Shown here piece after piece: positions 7,224 to 10,292 of a stretch of DNA of 10,292 nucleotides. The stretch spans positions 1 through 10,292 of the forward strand of contig JANWHC010000012.1 in NCBI GenBank assembly GCA_025450615.1, given 5' to 3'. The position numbers and the translations under genes were made by a program. Source of the stretch: Minisyncoccota bacterium (GTDB taxonomy: Bacteria > Patescibacteriota > Minisyncoccia > Phycocordibacterales > DATDWN01). The notes beneath the pieces are model-generated. The model made no database searches, was not told the origin of the DNA, and was given only the letters and a program-made list of their open reading frames with translations. Within the stretch, counting starts at the first letter, position 1, and each line of letters begins with the position of its first letter.

Positions 7224-8489
7224 ATGTTTAAAAAGAAAACTCTAAAAAACGGTTTACGTATTCTTGTTGTACCAGTTCCGGACGCTCCTTCAGTCACTGT
7301 GATGTCTATGGTCGCCACAGGATCAGAATATGAAACTAAAGATAAAAATGGCATATCTCACTTTTTGGAGCATATGTTTTTTAAAGGTACAGACAAAAGA
7401 CCTAAATCTGTAGATATAGCAAAAGAATTTGATGAAATAGGAGCAGAACATAATGCTTTTACTTCAAATGAAGTTACTGCGTACTATGGAAAGGCATCAT
7501 ACAATAATTTTCCAAAAATGTTGGATGTTATAGCTGACATGTATTTAAATCCAACTTTTCCAGAAGCGGAAATGCAAAGAGAAAAAGGCGTGATAATAGA
7601 AGAAATAAATATGTATGAAGATCAACCCCAAAGACGAGTTCACGAAATATTTCAAGATCTTTTGTACGGAGATACACCTTTTGGAAGAACTATTTTGGGT
7701 CCAATTAAAAATATTAAAGAAATGAAGCGTGAAGATTTTCTAAACTACAGAAAGACACACTACGTAGCTTCTAGAACTTTAGTTGTTGTTGCTGGAAATA
7801 TAAAAGCAGGGGATGCAATTAAAAAAATAGAAAAGGCATTTTCTAAAGTTGCCGTTGGTAAGTCTGTTAAAAAAGATAAAATTATAGAAAAACAAAGTGC
7901 CCCGAAAATAAAAATAAAAGATAAAAAAACAGATCAAACACATTTGGTTATTGGAGTCAGATCTTTTGGTTTACATGACAAAAGAATGCCTATTTTGAAA
8001 GTTTTATCTTCTGTTTTGGGTGGAGGGATGAGCGCAAGATTATTTCAAAAAATGAGAGAGGAGCTAGGAATTTGTTATTATGTAAAATCTTCAATAAATG
8101 ATCTAACGGATCATGGAAACTTTGTGGTCTGGGCAGGAGTTGATAAATCTCGTCTAAAAGAAGCAACCTCTGGAATATTAGAGGAACTAAAAAGATTAAA
8201 GACTGAAGAGGTATCAAAAAATGAACTTAAGAAGGCAAAAGATTACATGATTGGCCAAATGTATTTAAACATGGAATCTTCTGATGACTTGGCAGGTTTT
8301 TACGGTTTTCAAGAAATAATGGGTGAAAAAATCAAAACTCCAAAGGAGGTTGAAAAGGGAATTCAAAAAGTGACTGCAAAAGATATTAAGAAATTAGCCA
8401 AAGAATTGTTTATAAATAAAAATCTAAACATGGCTATTGTTGGCAACGTAGAAGATGAAGTAAGTCTAAAAAAACTTCTTCATTTCTAG
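7224..8489 (+). CDS. M16 family zinc metallopeptidase (processing-peptidase-like)
   Basis: M16 peptidases are clam-shell zinc enzymes that degrade or process peptides small enough to enter an internal chamber. The inverted zinc motif HxxEH is intact as H46-F-L-E-H50 within the classic HFLEHMFFKGT. The downstream acidic ligand region is VIIEEINMYEDQP (E126/E127), at the usual distance of about 76 residues. The second half contains GGGMSARLFQKMREELGICYYV, with the Arg/Tyr elements (R272, Y285/Y286) that single-chain M16 enzymes contribute to the active site. At 421 residues it is one two-domain M16 unit (M16B size), so the active enzyme is probably a dimer. There is no signal peptide or membrane span, so it is predicted cytoplasmic. 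The physiological substrate is unknown. It starts 4 bases after glyS. Confidence 0.93.
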   Translation: MFKKKTLKNGLRILVVPVPDAPSVTVMSMVATGSEYETKDKNGISHFLEHMFFKGTDKRPKSVDIAKEFDEIGAEHNAFTSNEVTAYYGKASYNNFPKMLDVIADMYLNPTFPEAEMQREKGVIIEEINMYEDQPQRRVHEIFQDLLYGDTPFGRTILGPIKNIKEMKREDFLNYRKTHYVASRTLVVVAGNIKAGDAIKKIEKAFSKVAVGKSVKKDKIIEKQSAPKIKIKDKKTDQTHLVIGVRSFGLHDKRMPILKVLSSVLGGGMSARLFQKMREELGICYYVKSSINDLTDHGNFVVWAGVDKSRLKEATSGILEELKRLKTEEVSKNELKKAKDYMIGQMYLNMESSDDLAGFYGFQEIMGEKIKTPKEVEKGIQKVTAKDIKKLAKELFINKNLNMAIVGNVEDEVSLKKLLHF

Positions 8490-8515
8490 TCATACGACTA
8501 CTGCTCGCTTTCACC

Positions 8516-8534
8516 GGTTGTAATTTTTACAAAC
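8516..8534. repeat. Imperfect palindrome overlapping the -35 region
   Basis: A 19-base near-palindrome is centred on 8525, with TTGTAA (8518-8523) facing TTACAA (8527-8532) across TTT; seven of nine arm positions pair. It covers the candidate -35 box TTTACA of the next gene, the placement expected for a repressor operator. It could also be a weak hairpin in the M16 transcript, but it is too AT-rich for a strong terminator. Confidence 0.4.
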
Positions 8535-8554
8535 TTACCTCCCAGTGCTATGAT
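8526..8554 (+). promoter_or_regulatory. Promoter for the AI-2E family transporter gene
   Basis: This is the best promoter in the window. TTTACA (8526-8531) matches five of six -35 positions, the spacer is exactly 17 bases, and TATGAT (8549-8554) matches five of six -10 positions with an extended TG at 8546-8547. Initiation 7 bases after the hexamer coincides with the ATG at 8561, predicting a leaderless message. It sits in the 71-base gap after the M16 gene and overlaps a palindrome. Confidence 0.62.
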
Positions 8555-8560
8555 GACCCT

Positions 8561-9646
8561 ATGGAATATGGTGATAAAACTACTTTAAACATTAGTTCCG
8601 GCACGATTGTAAAAGCAATAGTCATAGGTCTTTTATTCATGATTTTGTTCATGCTCCGTGAGTTGGTTCTAGTTTTACTCATGTCCATTGTGGTTGCTTC
8701 TGCTGTAGAGCCTGGAACACAATGGTTTGTTCGTAGAAAAGTGCCAAGAGTTTTTTCTGTGATTATTATTTATTTTATAGTCATTGCTGCTTTTATTGGA
8801 GCTCTCTTTTTCTTGCTTTTACCTCTTCTTTCGGATTCTGCAAGTTTTTTGACTAACTATCCTTCATATTTTAATACAAACGCAATCTCGAATTCTCTTG
8901 CACAAAATGAGTTTCTTTCTTCTCAACCCATCTTTGCAAACTTAACCAATAGCTTGAATTTGGAGAAAATGGTTACTCAAATAAACGCTATCACAACAAG
9001 TATTTCTTCAAATACTTTCGGTACTATCTCAAGCTTTTTTGGGGGCATTATTTCTCTTATTTTGATGACTATAATTTCTTTTTATCTAGCAGTGGAAGAG
9101 GACGGTGTGGGAAAGTTTTTGAAAGCCATAAGTCCAATAAAACATGAAAGATATATTGTAGCTTTGTGGAAGCGCTCACAAAAAAAGATTGGTCTTTGGA
9201 TGCAGGGACAACTTGTTCTAGCAATTATAATCGGAATGCTTGTTTATTTGGGACTTCTAATTATTGGAATTCCAAACGCACTTCTTTTGGCTGTGTTAGC
9301 AGCGATTTTTGAAATCATTCCGCTTTTCGGTCCTATTTTAGCTTCTATTCCAGCAATTCTTATTGCTTTTGCTTCTGGAGGAGGTTTAGGAATGGCGCTC
9401 GTCGTCGCTGGTTTGTACGTCATTGTCCACCAGTTTGAAAACCAATTAATCTATCCACTTGTAGTAAAAAAAGTGGTTGGGGTTTCGCCAATTGTTTCTA
9501 TCGTAGCATTGGCAGCGGGTTGGCAACTAGCGGGATTTATCGGACTTATTTTAGCAGTTCCCATTTCTTCAGTGCTAACGGAATTTTTCAGTGATTTTGA
9601 AAAGGATAAGATAGAAAAAACAGAAAGAATGTTAAACAATAGCTAG
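8561..9646 (+). CDS. AI-2E family transporter (PerM/UPF0118)
   Basis: This is a 361-residue polytopic inner-membrane protein. Hydrophobic segments lie at about 16-50 (two spans), 63-90, 153-177, 213-234, 238-270, 274-290 and 308-340. A polar extracytoplasmic stretch (about 91-150) falls between spans three and four. The family signature is clear in the C-terminal half: GIPNALLLAVLAAIFEIIPLFGP, then HQFENQLIYPLVV and GVSPIVSIVALAAGWQLAGFIGLILAVP. The family is named after an E. coli member linked to autoinducer-2 export, but other members act as sodium/proton antiporters. A quorum-sensing role should not be assumed here, and the substrate is unknown. ATG 8561 is supported by a well-placed promoter. 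The stop is 8 bases before metG, so the two are probably cotranscribed. Confidence 0.92.
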   Translation: MEYGDKTTLNISSGTIVKAIVIGLLFMILFMLRELVLVLLMSIVVASAVEPGTQWFVRRKVPRVFSVIIIYFIVIAAFIGALFFLLLPLLSDSASFLTNYPSYFNTNAISNSLAQNEFLSSQPIFANLTNSLNLEKMVTQINAITTSISSNTFGTISSFFGGIISLILMTIISFYLAVEEDGVGKFLKAISPIKHERYIVALWKRSQKKIGLWMQGQLVLAIIIGMLVYLGLLIIGIPNALLLAVLAAIFEIIPLFGPILASIPAILIAFASGGGLGMALVVAGLYVIVHQFENQLIYPLVVKKVVGVSPIVSIVALAAGWQLAGFIGLILAVPISSVLTEFFSDFEKDKIEKTERMLNNS

Positions 9647-9654
9647 TTTTAGAC

Positions 9655-10292
9655 ATGAAAAAACCTTTTTATATCACAAGCACCCTTCCTTATGTGAATT
9701 CTGATCCTCACATTGGTTTTGCAATGGAAATAGTTCGAGCTGATGTTGTGGCGAGAGTAAAAGAACTTGAAGGTCATGAAGTTTTTTTCAATACAGGAAC
9801 TGACGAGCATGGTCAAAAGATTTTTGATAACGCCAAAGAAGCTGGAAGAGACACTAAAGAATACGTCGATGAATATGCACAAAAGTTTAAAGATCTAAAA
9901 GAAGTTTTAGGACTCAAAGAGGATATTCATTTTATTCGGACCACAGACCACAAACATATTCATGCTGCAACTGAGTTTTGGAACAAGTGCTTTGAAGCAG
10001 GGGATATTTATAAAAAGAATTACAAAATAAAATACTGTGTAGGCTGTGAGCTGGAGAAACAAGACTCCGAGCTTGTCGATGGAAAATGTCCTATTCACCC
10101 AAACCGCGAACTGGAAATACGAGAAGAAGAAAACTATTTCTTTAAGTTTTCTCGTTTTCAAAAATTACTTTTGGACTATTATGAAAAAAAGCCAGATTTC
10201 GTCATCCCAGATTTTCGTTTTAATGAGATCAAAGCTTTCGTTGAGAGGGGACTAGAGGACTTTAGTATTTCAAGATTAAAATCAAAAATGTC
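9655..10292 (+). CDS. metG: Methionyl-tRNA synthetase (3' partial)
   Basis: The first 212 codons of MetRS, a class I enzyme that charges initiator and elongator tRNA-Met, run off the right edge without a stop. The protein begins MKKPFYITSTLPYVNSDPHIGF, so the HIGH signature reads HIGF (19-22). The hallmark FFNTGTDEHGQKI follows at 44-56. A single zinc knuckle is visible as C128, C131, C145 and H148 (YCVGCE...GKCPIHP). The sequence continues through EEENYFFKFSRFQ and ends in FVERGLEDFSISR, the segment just before the central catalytic-core strands. KMSKS and the anticodon-binding domain lie outside the window. No SD or good promoter precedes the ATG, and only 8 bases separate it from the transporter gene, so read-through is the simplest reading. 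The identity is secure. Confidence 0.95.
   Translation, partial: MKKPFYITSTLPYVNSDPHIGFAMEIVRADVVARVKELEGHEVFFNTGTDEHGQKIFDNAKEAGRDTKEYVDEYAQKFKDLKEVLGLKEDIHFIRTTDHKHIHAATEFWNKCFEAGDIYKKNYKIKYCVGCELEKQDSELVDGKCPIHPNRELEIREEENYFFKFSRFQKLLLDYYEKKPDFVIPDFRFNEIKAFVERGLEDFSISRLKSKM

Noticed and set aside
8561..9646. Reading the AI-2E family gene as a quorum-sensing exporter
   Set aside because: The family name derives from one member; others are antiporters or of unknown function, and no luxS or signalling gene is in the window.
9649..10161. Minus-strand open frames over the start of metG
   Set aside because: The + strand frame is unmistakable MetRS (PYVNSDPHIGF, NTGTDEHG, CVGC). The minus frames have no family resemblance and are shadows.

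Overview
This window is a fully + strand, tightly packed bacterial segment. The DNA is AT-rich, gaps between genes run from 4 to 71 bases, and no Shine-Dalgarno (SD) sequence is visible before any start. RecO is compact, the IleRS is of the archaeal/eukaryal-like type 2, and the MetRS carries an HIGF signature. Together these suggest a streamlined genome of the candidate phyla radiation, probably Parcubacteria-like. That placement is inference from protein style; no rRNA or other marker is present to confirm it.

Layout from left to right: (1) isoleucyl-tRNA synthetase, cut at its 5' end by the window edge, with a complete histidine-phosphatase domain inserted in its catalytic core (1-3296). 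(2) A short RecO recombination protein (3361-3945). (3) A single-pass membrane-anchored surface protein with about four Ig-like/DUF11-like beta modules (3980-5881). (4) Dimeric-type glycyl-tRNA synthetase (5906-7219). (5) An M16 zinc peptidase (7224-8489). (6) An AI-2E/PerM-family membrane protein (8561-9646). (7) The first 212 codons of methionyl-tRNA synthetase, running off the right edge (9655-10292).

Three aminoacyl-tRNA synthetases in 10 kb make this mainly a translation and housekeeping neighbourhood, with DNA repair, proteolysis and envelope genes interspersed. No mobile element, CRISPR array, tRNA, rRNA or strong intrinsic terminator is visible. No stretch longer than 300 bases lacks a gene.

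The two most notable signals are these. First, a phosphoglycerate-mutase-like phosphatase with its whole catalytic set is embedded in IleRS between the ISRERYWG segment and the DVWFDSG segment, and the HIGH signature of the same enzyme reads VFHT. Second, candidate -10 boxes lie only 6-9 bases before four of the ATG starts, which would give leaderless or nearly leaderless mRNAs and fits the absence of SD sequences.
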